From: Pseudomonas tohonis
GTDB lineage: Bacteria > Pseudomonadota > Gammaproteobacteria > Pseudomonadales > Pseudomonadaceae
DNA length: 64,000 nucleotides
Assembly (NCBI RefSeq): GCF_012767755.2
Contig: NZ_AP023189.1
Coordinates: forward strand, 4,032,001-4,096,000
Direction: 5' to 3'
Shown piece by piece: positions 33,860 to 42,910 of the stretch. The notes beneath the pieces are model-generated. The model was not told where the DNA came from. It saw nothing but the letters and a program-made list of their open reading frames with translations, and ran no database searches. Every line of letters begins with the position of its first letter. Position 1 is the stretch's first letter. Both the position numbers and the translations under genes were made by a program.

Positions 33860-35230
33860 ATGCGCGACCTCTGTGAACGTGATATCTGGAGCCGGACCCT
33901 CAGCCTGCTGCTGCTCGGTTTCGTCTGCTACGCCCTGCCCTGGTCGGTGTTCGCCGCCCTGCCCCTGCCCGCCGACAAGAACCCGGTGCTGCGCATCCAG
34001 GGCTCCAACACCATCGGTGCCAAGCTCGGCCCGGCCCTGGTACGCGGCCTCATGGAGGAGGAAGGCCTGGGCGGCATCCGCCAGGAGCCCGGCACCCAGG
34101 AAAACGAAGTGCAACTGGTGGGCAGCGCGCCCAACGGCCGGGAAGTGCGGATCACCGTGGCCGCCCACGGCTCGGGCACCGGTTTCGTCGCCATCAAGGA
34201 CGGCAGTGCCGATCTCGCCGCGTCCTCGCGCCCGATCAAGGACGCCGAGGCCGGCGACCTCTCGGTGTTCGGCGACCTGAAGAGCCGCTACGGCGAGCAT
34301 GTGATCGCCATCGACGGGCTGGCCATCGTCGTCAACCCGGGCAACACCCTGACCAGCCTGAGCACCGAGGAGCTGGCACGCGTCTTCGCCGGCGAGGTGA
34401 AGACCTGGGAAGAGATCGGTGGCAAGGGCGGCGCCATCCACCTGTACGCCCGCGATGACAAGTCCGGCACCTTCGACACCTTCAAGGAGCTGGTGCTGGC
34501 CGCCCACGGCAAGAGCCTCGCGGCCTCGGCCAAGCGCTTCGAATCCAACGACAAGCTCTCCGAAGCCGTCAGCGCCGATGCCGCCGGCATCGGCTTCGTC
34601 GGCCTGGCCTCCGTGGGCAAGTCCCGCGCCGCGGCCATCGCCGATGGCGAGTCCCAGGCCATGGCGCCGTCGGTGACGCAGATCGCCACGGAGGACTACC
34701 CGCTCTCGCGCCGCCTGTTCTTCTATATGAAGCCCGGCGAGAAGAACCCCTGGGCCCAGGCCCTGGTGCGCTTCGCCCAGGGCCCGCGCGGCCAGGCGAT
34801 CGTCGCCCAGACCGGCTTCGTCGCGCAGACGGTGCAGGCGGTCAAGGTCGCCGCCCAGCCCGACATGCCCAGGGACTACCAGCAGCTGGCCCGCGATGCC
34901 CAGCGCCTGTCGGTGAACTTCCGCTTCCAGGAGGGCAGCGCCAACCTCGACAACAAGGCCCTGCGCGATGTCGAGCGCGTGCTGGACTACCTGAAGGAGA
35001 ACGACAAGCTGAGCAACCAGGTGACCCTGGTGGGCTTCGGCGACCCCAAGGCCGACCCGGGCCGCGCCGCCCTTCTCTCCAAGCTGCGCGCCATGGCCGT
35101 GCGCCGCGAGCTGGCCAAGGCCGGCGTGTCCTTCCGCGAGATCACCGGCCTGGGCGATGAACTGCCGGTGGCCGCCAACAGCGAAGAAGGCCGCATCAAG
35201 AATCGCCGCGTGGAAGTCTGGGTCTACTGA
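33860..35230 (+). CDS. PstS-like phosphate-binding domain fused to an OmpA-like domain
   Basis: A 456-residue exported protein. After an N-terminal hydrophobic signal (about 12-33) comes a PstS-like domain (about 40-330). It shows LRIQGSNTIGAKLGPAL, the phosphate-site-like TVAAHGSGTGFVAIKDG, DLAASSRPI and RDDKSGTFDTFKELV. The C-terminal OmpA/MotB peptidoglycan-binding domain (about 345-456) contains NLDNKALRDVERVLDYL and ends NRRVEVWVY. Such fusions could hold a phosphate-binding module at the cell wall. No pst genes are adjacent. The ATG at 33860 is chosen for the signal peptide. Ligand identity is inferred from the fold. Confidence 0.85.
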   Translation: MRDLCERDIWSRTLSLLLLGFVCYALPWSVFAALPLPADKNPVLRIQGSNTIGAKLGPALVRGLMEEEGLGGIRQEPGTQENEVQLVGSAPNGREVRITVAAHGSGTGFVAIKDGSADLAASSRPIKDAEAGDLSVFGDLKSRYGEHVIAIDGLAIVVNPGNTLTSLSTEELARVFAGEVKTWEEIGGKGGAIHLYARDDKSGTFDTFKELVLAAHGKSLAASAKRFESNDKLSEAVSADAAGIGFVGLASVGKSRAAAIADGESQAMAPSVTQIATEDYPLSRRLFFYMKPGEKNPWAQALVRFAQGPRGQAIVAQTGFVAQTVQAVKVAAQPDMPRDYQQLARDAQRLSVNFRFQEGSANLDNKALRDVERVLDYLKENDKLSNQVTLVGFGDPKADPGRAALLSKLRAMAVRRELAKAGVSFREITGLGDELPVAANSEEGRIKNRRVEVWVY

Positions 35231-35255
35231 GCGGATCGACCTCACGCGTCATCCT

Positions 35256-35294
35256 CGCCCCCGTCCGGATCGGTTCCGGATGGGGGCGATTTAT
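35256..35294 (+). terminator. Terminator after the PstS-OmpA gene
   Basis: A 14-bp stem with one G-T pair, CGCCCCCGTCCGGA (35256-35269) and TCCGGATGGGGGCG (35275-35288), loop of 5, followed by ATTTAT. It starts 26 bases after the stop. Confidence 0.85.
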
Positions 35295-35308
35295 ATGGGC
35301 CAGAGGTT

Positions 35309-35422
35309 TGGGAGCGGTTTCAACCGCGATGCCCGGGACAGGCCGCTTTTCGCGAATGAATTCGCTCCCACGGGGATGGCGGCACGGCGCGCCGCTTGGC
35401 GACTGAAGTCGCCCCTACGAGT
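35309..35422. repeat. REPIN plus one additional REP arm before terC
   Basis: GGGAGCGGTTTCAACCGCGATGCC (from 35310) pairs in REPIN fashion with the inverted TTTTCGCGAATGAATTCGCTCCCAC (ends 35371). A further arm, GGCGACTGAAGTCGCCCCTAC, follows to about 35419. The REPIN is nearly the same as the one at 47137-47200, including the mixed arm types. The remaining 35423-35639 holds the terC leader. I looked for a manganese (yybP-ykoY) riboswitch there and did not see one. Confidence 0.88.
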
Positions 35423-35639
35423 CGCCCCGTCGAAGCCGGCAGCGAATTCCCTTCGCACTCCCCGCCCCTTCCGCAGTCGATAACCTTGACCGCGCGCAAT
35501 GAAATGAAACGTTGCCGGTTTTCCGGGTTCCATCGCTGCGCTAGCCTTCCCTCATGTGACGCCGGGCCCCTCTGACGGTTTGCACCCGCCATGTCGGAGT
35601 CACTGTTGAGCATTCAACACGACAAGCAAGGAGGGGCTC

Positions 35640-36635
35640 ATGTCAGCTCTGCACACGTTCCTGTTCGCCGATTTCCTCGGCACCGCCACCTGGCTGTGGC
35701 TGGTGTTCATGGCCATCGTCATCGGCCTGCTGGTGTTCGACCTCGGCGTCCTGCACCGCGACCAGCATGAAATCGAGATGCGCGAGAGCCTGCTGCTCTA
35801 CAGCGGCTACTTCGCCGTGGGCGTCGCCTTCGGTGGCTGGGTCTGGTTCGAGCTGGGCGCGCAGGCGGCGCTGGAGTTCTACACCGGCTTCCTGGTGGAG
35901 CAATCGCTGTCGATGGACAACGTGTTCGTCATGGCGATGATCTTCGGCTTCTTCGCCATCCCCCGCCGCTACCAGCACCGGGTGCTGTTCTGGGGCATCC
36001 TCGGGGTGATCGTGCTGCGTGCGCTGATGATCGGCCTGGGCACCGCGCTGGTGAAGGAGTTCGACTGGATTCTCTACATCTTCGGCGCCTTCCTGCTGTT
36101 CACCGGGGTGAAGATGCTGTTCAGCCGCGAAGAGGCCGAGCGCGACCTGTCGCAGAACCGCGTGCTGCAGTTCGTGCGCCGGCACATGCGGGTCACCGAC
36201 GAGATACATGGCGCGCACTTCTTCGTGCGCCTGAAGGACGCCTCCGGCCACACCCTGCTCTGGGCCACCCCGCTGTTCCTCGCCCTGGTGCTGATCGAAC
36301 TGGCCGACCTGGTGTTCGCCGTCGACAGCGTGCCGGCGATCTTCTCCATCACCCAGGACCCCTTCATCGTCTACACCTCGAACATCTTCGCCATCCTCGG
36401 CCTGCGCTCGCTGTACTTCGCCCTGGCCGCACTGATGCACCGCTTCGTCTACCTCAAGTACGCCCTCGCCCTGGTGCTGATCTTCATCGGCGGCAAGATC
36501 TTCCTGCATGGATTCATCGGCAAGATTCCCGCGCTGCTCTCTCTTGGCGTAACCTTTGGCCTGCTTGCCGGTGGCGTGCTGCTGTCGCTGTTCAAGACCC
36601 GCAACCGCCCGCAGGCCTCATCAGCCGGAGACTGA
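35640..36635 (+). CDS. TerC family integral membrane protein
   Basis: The 331-residue TerC/Alx-type protein has about nine TM helices. Signature stretches are EQSLSMDNVFVMAMIFGFF (about residues 83-101) and LIELADLVFAVDSVPAIF (about 219-236), with the paired acidic residues in the membrane that mark the family. TerC-type proteins are linked to tellurite resistance and, for E. coli Alx and relatives, to manganese export or metalation of secreted proteins. A strong AAGGAGG ribosome site precedes the ATG. Downstream, a 68-residue gene follows after 6 bases, so the two are probably one transcript. Confidence 0.92.
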   Translation: MSALHTFLFADFLGTATWLWLVFMAIVIGLLVFDLGVLHRDQHEIEMRESLLLYSGYFAVGVAFGGWVWFELGAQAALEFYTGFLVEQSLSMDNVFVMAMIFGFFAIPRRYQHRVLFWGILGVIVLRALMIGLGTALVKEFDWILYIFGAFLLFTGVKMLFSREEAERDLSQNRVLQFVRRHMRVTDEIHGAHFFVRLKDASGHTLLWATPLFLALVLIELADLVFAVDSVPAIFSITQDPFIVYTSNIFAILGLRSLYFALAALMHRFVYLKYALALVLIFIGGKIFLHGFIGKIPALLSLGVTFGLLAGGVLLSLFKTRNRPQASSAGD

Positions 36636-36641
36636 GAATCG

Positions 36642-36848
36642 ATGCGAGACGTGCAGATCGTAGTGCTCGAACAACGGGGTCGAGTGATCTGGCAGGTAAA
36701 GATGGGCCAGCGCGGGGTGAGCTTCCACGAAGAGCTCGCCGCGCGCACCTTCGCCGCCCAGCTGCACATGCGCCTGGAGTGGCTGCGCCAGCAGCGCGAC
36801 GCCGCCAACGCCGTTTCCCAGGAACCCTCCCACCCCCACCAAGATTGA
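36642..36848 (+). CDS. Small conserved hypothetical protein behind terC (68 aa)
   Basis: The 68-residue protein MRDVQIVVLEQRGRVIWQVKM... has an N-terminal beta-hairpin-like part and a helical C-terminus with LRQQRDAANAV. The start is six bases after the terC stop. GGAG within the terC end (about 36626) is the likely ribosome site. No motif assigns a function. Co-transcription with terC is the only clue to its role. Confidence 0.65.
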   Translation: MRDVQIVVLEQRGRVIWQVKMGQRGVSFHEELAARTFAAQLHMRLEWLRQQRDAANAVSQEPSHPHQD

Positions 36849-36922
36849 CTCCAGGCCGCGCTTGACCCTCACGCGACGTCAGGCCCGAGGATGCCGCCAG
36901 GCACGCGAGGAGAGACAAGGAC

Positions 36923-37951
36923 ATGCCTTTGAAAGTCGGTGAACTGGCCAAGCGCTGCGGGCTGACCGTGCGCACGCTGCACCATTACGACCAGATCGGC
37001 CTGCTCCGCTCTTCCGCGCGCTCGGGTTCCGGTTACCGCCTCTACGGCCGCACGGATATCGCCCGCCTCCACCAGATCCAGGTCCTGCGCAAGCTGGGCC
37101 TGTCCCTGGGCGAGATCGGCACATGGCTGGACGAGGCGCCGGCGTCGCTTTCCCCGCTCATCGAGCAGCAGATCCGCCAGCTCGACCGGGAGATCGCCCA
37201 CCGCCAACTCCTGCGCGAACGCCTGGCCACCCTCGGTGGCCAGTTGCAGAGCGGCCAGGAACCGGAGCTCTCCGAATGGCTCGGCACTCTGGAGTTGATG
37301 AACATGTACGACAGCTATTTTTCCCCCGGGGAACTCAAGGAACTGCGCCTGTACGCGGACGAGGCGCGGCGCCGCGAATGGGCCGCGCTCGTGGCCCGGG
37401 TCCAGGCGCTGATCGCCAGGGGCGTGCCACCCCAGGCGGACGAGGCGCAGGCGCTCTCACGCACCTGGATGACCATGCTGGAGGCGGATACCGGCGCCAA
37501 CCCGGTGCTGTTCGCCAAGCTCAACGCCATGCACGAGGCGGAGCCGGCGCTGCGGGAGGAGACCGGCATCACCCCACAGACCATGGCCTACGTGGTCCAG
37601 GCCTTCAGCGAGACCAAGCTGGCGATCTACCAGCGCTACCTGACGCCCGAGGAATTCGCGTTCCTCAAGGCCAACTACGGCACGCGCATGCACGAGTGGC
37701 CGCCGCTGATCGCCGAGGTGCACCAGCAGATGGAGTCCCGCGCCCCGGCGTCCGACCCGGCCACGCTGGCCCTCGCCCGGCGCTGGCTGGAGCTGTTCCG
37801 CTCCTATGCCGGTGACGACCCGGCCACCCAGCAGAAGATCCGCGAGGCGCTGGTGAGCGAGCCGGAACTGCGCCACGGCTCCTGGGCCAGCGACGCGATG
37901 CTGGACTACTTGCGCCAGGCCATGGGGCACCTGATGGCCGCCCGCCGCTGA
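36923..37951 (+). CDS. MerR-family regulator with TipAS effector domain
   Basis: The 342 residues have an N-terminal MerR winged helix (about 1-70: KVGELAKRCGLTVRTLHHYDQIGLL), the dimerisation coiled coil (about 75-118) and a C-terminal TipAS-like antibiotic-recognition domain (about 120-335). The latter appears as two related helical units, including TLELMNMYDSYFSPGELKEL. TipA-type proteins sense thiopeptides or other peptide antibiotics and activate their own promoter by twisting DNA between -35 and -10. The domain here is longer than the usual 140 residues, possibly duplicated. No efflux gene is adjacent, so the target is unclear. Confidence 0.88.
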   Translation: MPLKVGELAKRCGLTVRTLHHYDQIGLLRSSARSGSGYRLYGRTDIARLHQIQVLRKLGLSLGEIGTWLDEAPASLSPLIEQQIRQLDREIAHRQLLRERLATLGGQLQSGQEPELSEWLGTLELMNMYDSYFSPGELKELRLYADEARRREWAALVARVQALIARGVPPQADEAQALSRTWMTMLEADTGANPVLFAKLNAMHEAEPALREETGITPQTMAYVVQAFSETKLAIYQRYLTPEEFAFLKANYGTRMHEWPPLIAEVHQQMESRAPASDPATLALARRWLELFRSYAGDDPATQQKIREALVSEPELRHGSWASDAMLDYLRQAMGHLMAARR

Positions 37952-37968
37952 TGGGTTCCGCCACCTGA

Positions 37969-38010
37969 AACGAAGAGGCCCGCACGGTTTCCCGTGCGGG
38001 CCTCTTCGTT
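37969..38010. terminator. Strong bidirectional terminator
   Basis: A perfect 19-bp stem (37969-37987 with 37992-38010) and a TTTC loop between the convergent TipAS regulator and the acyl-CoA dehydrogenase gene. The outer bases AA/TT give short A and T runs. Confidence 0.93.
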
Positions 38011-38023
38011 ACTGCGCGGGCGA

Positions 38024-39253
38024 TCAATGGCCGCTGCGCAGCATTTCCTTCGGTACGTACTTGCCGATCTCGAACTTGCCGATGGCCGCGCGGTGCACTT
38101 CGTCCGGGCCGTCGGCCAGGCGCAGGGTGCGCTGCATGGCGTACATGTAGGCCAGCGGGAAGTCGTTGGAGACACCGGCACCGCCGTGGATCTGGATGGC
38201 GCGGTCGATCACCCGCAGGGCGACGTTGGGCGCCACGACCTTGATCTGGGCTATCTCGCTCTTGGCCACCTTGTTGCCCACGGTGTCCATCATGTAGGCC
38301 GCCTTCAGGGTCAGCAGGCGGGCCATGTCGATCTCCATCCGCGAATCGGCGATCTTGTCGATGTTGCCACCCAGGCGGGCCAGCGGCTTGCCGAAGGCGG
38401 TGCGGCTGACGGCGCGCTTGCACATCAGTTCCAGCGCGCGCTCGGCCATGCCGATGGAGCGCATGCAGTGGTGGATACGGCCCGGGCCGAGGCGACCCTG
38501 GGCGATCTCGAAGCCACGGCCCTCGCCCAGCAGGACGTTCTCGTAGGGCACGCGCACGTCTTCGAACAGCACTTCGGCGTGGCCGTGGGGGGCGTCGTCG
38601 TAGCCGAACACCGGCAGCGGACGGAGGATCTTCACCCCGGGGGTGTCCACCGGCACGAGGATCATCGAGTGCTGCTGGTGGCGCGGCGCGTCCGGGTTGG
38701 ACAGGCCCATGAACACGAGGATCTTGCAGCGCGGGTCGCAGGCGCCGGAGGTCCACCACTTGCGGCCGTTGATCACCCACTCGTCACCCTGGCGCACGGC
38801 GCGGGCTTCCATGTTGGTGGCATCGGAGGAGGCCACGCCCGGCTCGGTCATGGCGAAGGCGGAGCGGATCTCGCCGCGCAGCAGCGGCTCCAGCCATTGC
38901 TTCTTCTGTGCTTCGTTGGCGTAGCGCACCAGCACTTCCATGTTGCCGGTGTCCGGCGCGGAGCAGTTGAACGGCTCCGGGCCGAGCAGCGAGCGGCCCA
39001 TGATCTCGGCCAGCGGCGCGTACTCCATGTTGGTCAGGCCGGCGCCGAGTTCGGACTCGGGCAGGAACAGGTTCCACAGGCCCTCGGCGCGGGCCTTGGC
39101 CTTGAGCTCTTCCATGATCGCGGTGGGCTGCCAGCGATCACCCTCTGCAACCTGTTGCTCGAATACCGGCTCGGCCGGATAGACGTAGGTGTCCATGAAC
39201 GCGGTGACGCGTTCACGCAGTTCCTGAACCTTGGGGGAGTAGGCGAAATCCAT
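38024..39253 (-). CDS. Acyl-CoA dehydrogenase (ACAD10/11-like)
   Basis: The 409-residue flavoenzyme has the ACAD order: helical N-terminus, beta domain with [15 protein letters not shown] (flavin/substrate contact, about 136-150) and [18 protein letters not shown], and the C-terminal helical domain with [14 protein letters not shown] and [16 protein letters not shown]. The final [15 protein letters not shown] carries the acidic residue typical of the ACAD10/11-like group, in place of the Glu of short-chain dehydrogenases. It oxidises an acyl-CoA to the enoyl-CoA and passes electrons to ETF; acyl specificity is unknown. A LysR gene is divergent, 161 bases away, and probably regulates it. Confidence 0.9.
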   Translation of the reverse strand: MDFAYSPKVQELRERVTAFMDTYVYPAEPVFEQQVAEGDRWQPTAIMEELKAKARAEGLWNLFLPESELGAGLTNMEYAPLAEIMGRSLLGPEPFNCSAPDTGNMEVLVRYANEAQKKQWLEPLLRGEIRSAFAMTEPGVASSDATNMEARAVRQGDEWVINGRKWWTSGACDPRCKILVFMGLSNPDAPRHQQHSMILVPVDTPGVKILRPLPVFGYDDAPHGHAEVLFEDVRVPYENVLLGEGRGFEIAQGRLGPGRIHHCMRSIGMAERALELMCKRAVSRTAFGKPLARLGGNIDKIADSRMEIDMARLLTLKAAYMMDTVGNKVAKSEIAQIKVVAPNVALRVIDRAIQIHGGAGVSNDFPLAYMYAMQRTLRLADGPDEVHRAAIGKFEIGKYVPKEMLRSGH

Positions 39254-39414
39254 GCGGAGCTACCTTCTGACGGATGTTTTCTGGGTACGGGTGAGGTGTG
39301 GAAATGATGCTAGAACAGCGATTAAGATTTATCTAACCTATTTTCGCCGTGTATAAACATTCATCACCGATATATGATCCGCCGATAAAAACAGCCTACG
39401 GAGTGCGCTCGAAA
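39254..39414. promoter_or_regulatory. AT-rich divergent control region between acyl-CoA dehydrogenase and LysR genes
   Basis: From about 39318 to 39393 the base composition drops sharply to AT-rich (for example GATTTATCTAACC, ATATATGATCC, CCGATAAAAAC), unlike the rest of the window. Several T-N11-A pairs with partial dyads occur, such as ATCACCGATATATGAT at 39363-39378. It probably holds both promoters and the LysR operator. Exact -35/-10 boxes are not assigned. Confidence 0.5.
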
Positions 39415-40350
39415 ATGAATCTGAACAAGGTCGATCTCAACCTCTTCATCGTCTTCGACGCCATCTACACCGAGGCCAACCTGACCCGCGCCGGGCAGAT
39501 CGTGGGCATCACCCAGCCCGCCGTTTCCAACGCCCTCGCCCGCCTGCGCGAGACCTTCAACGACCCGCTCTTCGTGCGCACCGCCCAGGGCATGGTGCCC
39601 ACGCCCATGGCGCAGAACATCATCGGCCCGGTGCGCAACGCCCTGCAGCAACTGCGCATCTCGGTCCAGGAAAGCCGTACCTTCAACCCCGGCCAGGCCA
39701 ACAAGACCTACCGCATCAGCATGACCGACCTCACCGAGACGGTGATCCTGCCGCCGCTGTTCCAGCGCCTGCGCCGGCTCGCCCCCAACGTGCAGATCGA
39801 GAGCTTCCTGGCCAAGCGCCGCGAGACCACCAAGGAGCTGGCCGCCGGGCGCCTGGACTTCGCCGTCGACGCCCCGCTGAACACCGACCCGCAGGTGCGC
39901 CACGTCAAGCTGATGGAAGACCGCTACGTCTGCGCCATGCGCCGTGGCCACCCGCTGGCGAAGGAAAAGATCAGCCTCGACGAATACCTGTCGCTGACCC
40001 ACATCCACATCTCCAGCCGCCGCAGCGGCCTCGGCTACATCGACCTGTCCCTCGGCAAGATGGGCATCCAGCGCAAGATCGCCCTGCGCTCCCAGCACTA
40101 CCTGATGGCCTCCACCGTGATGCAGAACACCGACATGGCGATGACCGTGCCCGAGCGCTTCGCCCGCCGCCACGAGCTGCACTACGTCGAGCTGCCGGTG
40201 AACGACGTGCCCTCCCTGGAAACCCACCTCTATTGGCACGAGAGCACCGACCAGGACCCGGCCAACCGCTGGATGCGCGAGCAGATGATCGAGATCTGCC
40301 AGCAGGTCACCGCCCAGGAACAGCGCGCCGAAAAAGCCGAGAAGGCCTGA
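39415..40350 (+). CDS. LysR-type regulator, NodD/LeuO-like
   Basis: The 311-residue product has a winged helix-turn-helix (about 6-66: VDLNLFIVFDAIYTEANLTRA and TQPAVSNALARLRETF, then DPLFVR) and a substrate-binding domain from about 95. The VDLNLFxxFDAIYxExNLTRAA start is typical of the NodD/LeuO/PcpR-type branch. Start ATG 39415 follows GGAGTG, 11 bases upstream; the in-frame extension to 39349 is judged untranslated leader. It is divergent from the acyl-CoA dehydrogenase gene and is followed 22 bases later by a TonB-dependent receptor gene on the same strand. Confidence 0.88.
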   Translation: MNLNKVDLNLFIVFDAIYTEANLTRAGQIVGITQPAVSNALARLRETFNDPLFVRTAQGMVPTPMAQNIIGPVRNALQQLRISVQESRTFNPGQANKTYRISMTDLTETVILPPLFQRLRRLAPNVQIESFLAKRRETTKELAAGRLDFAVDAPLNTDPQVRHVKLMEDRYVCAMRRGHPLAKEKISLDEYLSLTHIHISSRRSGLGYIDLSLGKMGIQRKIALRSQHYLMASTVMQNTDMAMTVPERFARRHELHYVELPVNDVPSLETHLYWHESTDQDPANRWMREQMIEICQQVTAQEQRAEKAEKA

Positions 40351-40372
40351 CCCGCCACCCAGGGACGCCCCC

Positions 40373-42454
40373 ATGCCGACTCATCGATCCGCCTGGGCGC
40401 TGTCCCTGGCGCTCGCCTCGCTGGCCCAGGCCGAAACGCTGCAGGTCGAGCCGCTGGTGATCACCGGCAGCCGCTACCCGGCCAGCGGCTTCGACCTGCC
40501 CTTCTCCGTCGACCGCATCGAGCGCGAGCAGGCCAGCCTCGGGCAGCCCGGGGTCAACCTCTCCGAGGCGCTCAACGCGGTGCCCGGCCTGGTGGTGCAG
40601 AACCGCCAGAACCAGGCCCAGGACCTGCAGGTCTCCTCGCGCGGTTTCGGCGCCCGCTCGGCCTTCGGCATCCGCGGCATCAAGCTGATCGCCGACGGCA
40701 TCCCCGCCTCCAACCCGGACGGCCAGGGCCAGGCGGCCACCTTCGACCTCGACACCCTCGACCACATCGAAGTGCTGCGCGGCCCCTTCGCCAGCATCTA
40801 CGGCAGCAACGCCGGCGGCGTGATCCAGGTCTTTTCCCGCGACGGCCAGGGCGCGCCCAAGGTCTCCAGCGAAACCTCCCAGGCCGCCTGGGGCACCCGT
40901 CGCACCCGCCTCACCGCCGAGGGCGGCAACGACCAGGGCGGCTTCCTGGTCAACCAGTCCCACTACGAAAGCGACGGCTACCGCAAACACAGCGCCGCCA
41001 CCCTGGACAAGACCTTCGCCAAGCTCACCCTCTACCCCGACGACGCCAGCAAGCTGGCCCTGACCTTCAGCCAGCTGAACCAGAACGACACCCAGGACCC
41101 GCTCGGCCTGACCTGGGCCGGCTACCAGGCCGACCCGCGTGGCGTCGCCGATGCGGCGCTGAACTACGACACGCGCAAGACCATCGACCACCGCCAGGCC
41201 GGCCTCAACTACGAACACGCCTTCGACGCCGGCACCTGGCAAGCCACCCTCTATGGCGGCACGCGACGGGTGATCCAGTACCAGGCCATCCCCTCCTCCG
41301 CCCAGGCCAGCCCGCGCAGCGCAGGCGGCGTGATCGACTTCGAGCGCAGCTTCCACGGCGCCAGCACCCGCTGGCTGCAGGACTTCGACCCCGGCCTCGG
41401 CAACCTCACCCTCACCACCGGGGTGGACTACGACCACTCCAGCGACGACCGCCAGGGCTACGAGAACTTCGTCGGCACCCAGCTGGGCGTGCGCGGCAAC
41501 CTGCGCCGGGACGAGCGCGACGAGGTCAGCAGCATCGCCCCCTACCTGCAGCTGGGCTGGCGCCTGGGCGACATCAACCTGCAGGGCGGCCTGCGCTACA
41601 ACGAAGTGGCCTTCGATGTGGATGACCGCTACATCCGCCCCGGCAACGGCGACGACAGCGGCTCGGTCACCTACCGCGACCTGACCCCGACCCTGGGCGC
41701 CAGCTACGCGCTGACGCCCGATCTGAACCTCTACGCCAGCTGGGGCAAGGGCTTCGAGACGCCGACACTCAACGAGCTGTCCTACTCCGGCCCCGGCGAC
41801 AGCTTCGGCTTCGACCTCGATGCCGCCAGCAGCCGGCAGTACGAAGTCGGCATCAAGAGCCTGCTGGGCGAAGCCACCCGCCTCAACCTCGCGCTGTTCC
41901 GCATCGACACCGAGGACGAACTGGTGGTCGACGCCGCCAGCGGTGGCCGCACCCGCTACCAGAACGCCGCCCGCACCCGGCGCCAGGGCCTGGAGCTGTC
42001 CCTGGACAGCGCGCTCGGCGAAACCCTGCACACACGCATCGCCTACACCCGCCTCAGCGCCACCTACGACCAGGGCTTTCGCAGCGGCGGCCGCGACATC
42101 CCCGCCGGCCGCCACCTGCCGGGCGTCCCCGCCACCAGCCTCTGGGGCGAACTGGAATGGCGCCCGCGCGAAGGCATCGCCACTGCGCTGGAAGGCCTCT
42201 ACCGCAGCAAGCTCTATGTCGAGGACAGCAACAGCGCCCGCCCGGCACCCGGCTACGCCCTGCTCAACTGGCGCGCCCGCTTCGAACAGAAACTCGAGCG
42301 CCTGACCTTCAGCCAGACCCTGCGCCTGGACAACCTGCTGGACCGCCGCTACATCGGCTCGGTCATCGTCGGCGACGGCAACCAGCGCTACTACGAACCC
42401 GGCCCGGGCCGTGCCTGGTATGTCGCGGCGGGACTCGAATACGCGTTCGATTGA
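40373..42454 (+). CDS. TonB-dependent outer-membrane receptor
   Basis: The 693 residues comprise a signal peptide (about 1-20, SLAQA-E), a short TonB-box-like stretch (EPLVITGSRYP), a plug domain (about 35-150, with DHIEVLRGPFASIYGSNAGG) and a 22-strand barrel closing with WYVAAGLEYAFD. Sequence features resemble iron-siderophore receptors of the COG1629/COG4771 kind, but no Fur box is obvious and no siderophore genes are near. It starts 22 bases after the LysR gene and may share its message. A terpenoid, lipid-like or siderophore ligand are all possible; the acyl-CoA dehydrogenase nearby hints at a carbon source. That last idea is inference. Confidence 0.88.
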   Translation: MPTHRSAWALSLALASLAQAETLQVEPLVITGSRYPASGFDLPFSVDRIEREQASLGQPGVNLSEALNAVPGLVVQNRQNQAQDLQVSSRGFGARSAFGIRGIKLIADGIPASNPDGQGQAATFDLDTLDHIEVLRGPFASIYGSNAGGVIQVFSRDGQGAPKVSSETSQAAWGTRRTRLTAEGGNDQGGFLVNQSHYESDGYRKHSAATLDKTFAKLTLYPDDASKLALTFSQLNQNDTQDPLGLTWAGYQADPRGVADAALNYDTRKTIDHRQAGLNYEHAFDAGTWQATLYGGTRRVIQYQAIPSSAQASPRSAGGVIDFERSFHGASTRWLQDFDPGLGNLTLTTGVDYDHSSDDRQGYENFVGTQLGVRGNLRRDERDEVSSIAPYLQLGWRLGDINLQGGLRYNEVAFDVDDRYIRPGNGDDSGSVTYRDLTPTLGASYALTPDLNLYASWGKGFETPTLNELSYSGPGDSFGFDLDAASSRQYEVGIKSLLGEATRLNLALFRIDTEDELVVDAASGGRTRYQNAARTRRQGLELSLDSALGETLHTRIAYTRLSATYDQGFRSGGRDIPAGRHLPGVPATSLWGELEWRPREGIATALEGLYRSKLYVEDSNSARPAPGYALLNWRARFEQKLERLTFSQTLRLDNLLDRRYIGSVIVGDGNQRYYEPGPGRAWYVAAGLEYAFD

Positions 42455-42470
42455 GGCGCCGTCCAGTGGG

Positions 42471-42488
42471 TCCCCGCCTTCGCGGGGA
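42471..42488 (+). terminator. Hairpin after the TonB receptor gene
   Basis: TCCCCGC-CTTC-GCGGGGA, perfect 7-bp stem beginning 16 bases after the stop, without a T-run. It is close to a widespread dispersed hairpin (GGGTCCCCGCCTTCGCGGGGATGA) found in many proteobacterial genomes, so it may be a repeat rather than a dedicated terminator. Confidence 0.45.
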
Positions 42489-42580
42489 TGATGGCGCTCG
42501 CAGGGATGATCACAGTCACGGTGGCCGACATCGGCGCCTCGGCCAACCGGCCCAACCGCTCCGGCCAAGCTCCGGGACGT

Positions 42581-42878
42581 GAGCGCGTGCAGACCCCGAC
42601 TCCGCTTGGTGGAGGTAAAAAGCGACCTCCACCCTACGCCCGCTGATAGTCGGTGCCACGGCGAGGGCGGGCAAATGAATCCGCTCCTGCACCCTCCCCC
42701 GTAGGAGCGAGCTCTGCTCGCGAACTCCGTGCGCCGTAGCCTGGGTTTCAGCCGGGGTGCTCCCCCTCGGCTACGGCTCAGGGCATGAGCGCGTGCTGAT
42801 CCCGGCTCCGCCTGGTGGAGGTAAAAAGCGACCTCCACCCTATGCCCGTTGATCGTCGGTGCCACGGCAAGGGCAGGC
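42581..42878. repeat. Two 92-base direct copies with a central GGTGGAGGT hairpin
   Basis: Copies at 42581-42672 and 42787-42878 differ at about a dozen positions and each contain GGTGGAGGT-AAAAAGCG-ACCTCCACC (42608 and 42814). Between them lie a GTAGGAGCGAGCTCTGCTCGCGA REP-like arm (42703) and GTAGCC...GGCTAC sequences. The 42455-42910 gap has no gene. Confidence 0.88.
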
Positions 42879-42910
42879 GAGTGCGTGCGCCCCTGCAAGC
42901 CTGCCAGGCA

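Noticed and set aside
35423..35639. Manganese (yybP-ykoY) riboswitch before terC
   Set aside because: TerC/Alx genes often have one, but I could not find the conserved blocks in this leader.
42581..42878. Possible CRISPR-like repeats
   Set aside because: Only two copies of 92 bases, diverged, hairpin-centred, with no regular spacers and no cas genes in the window.
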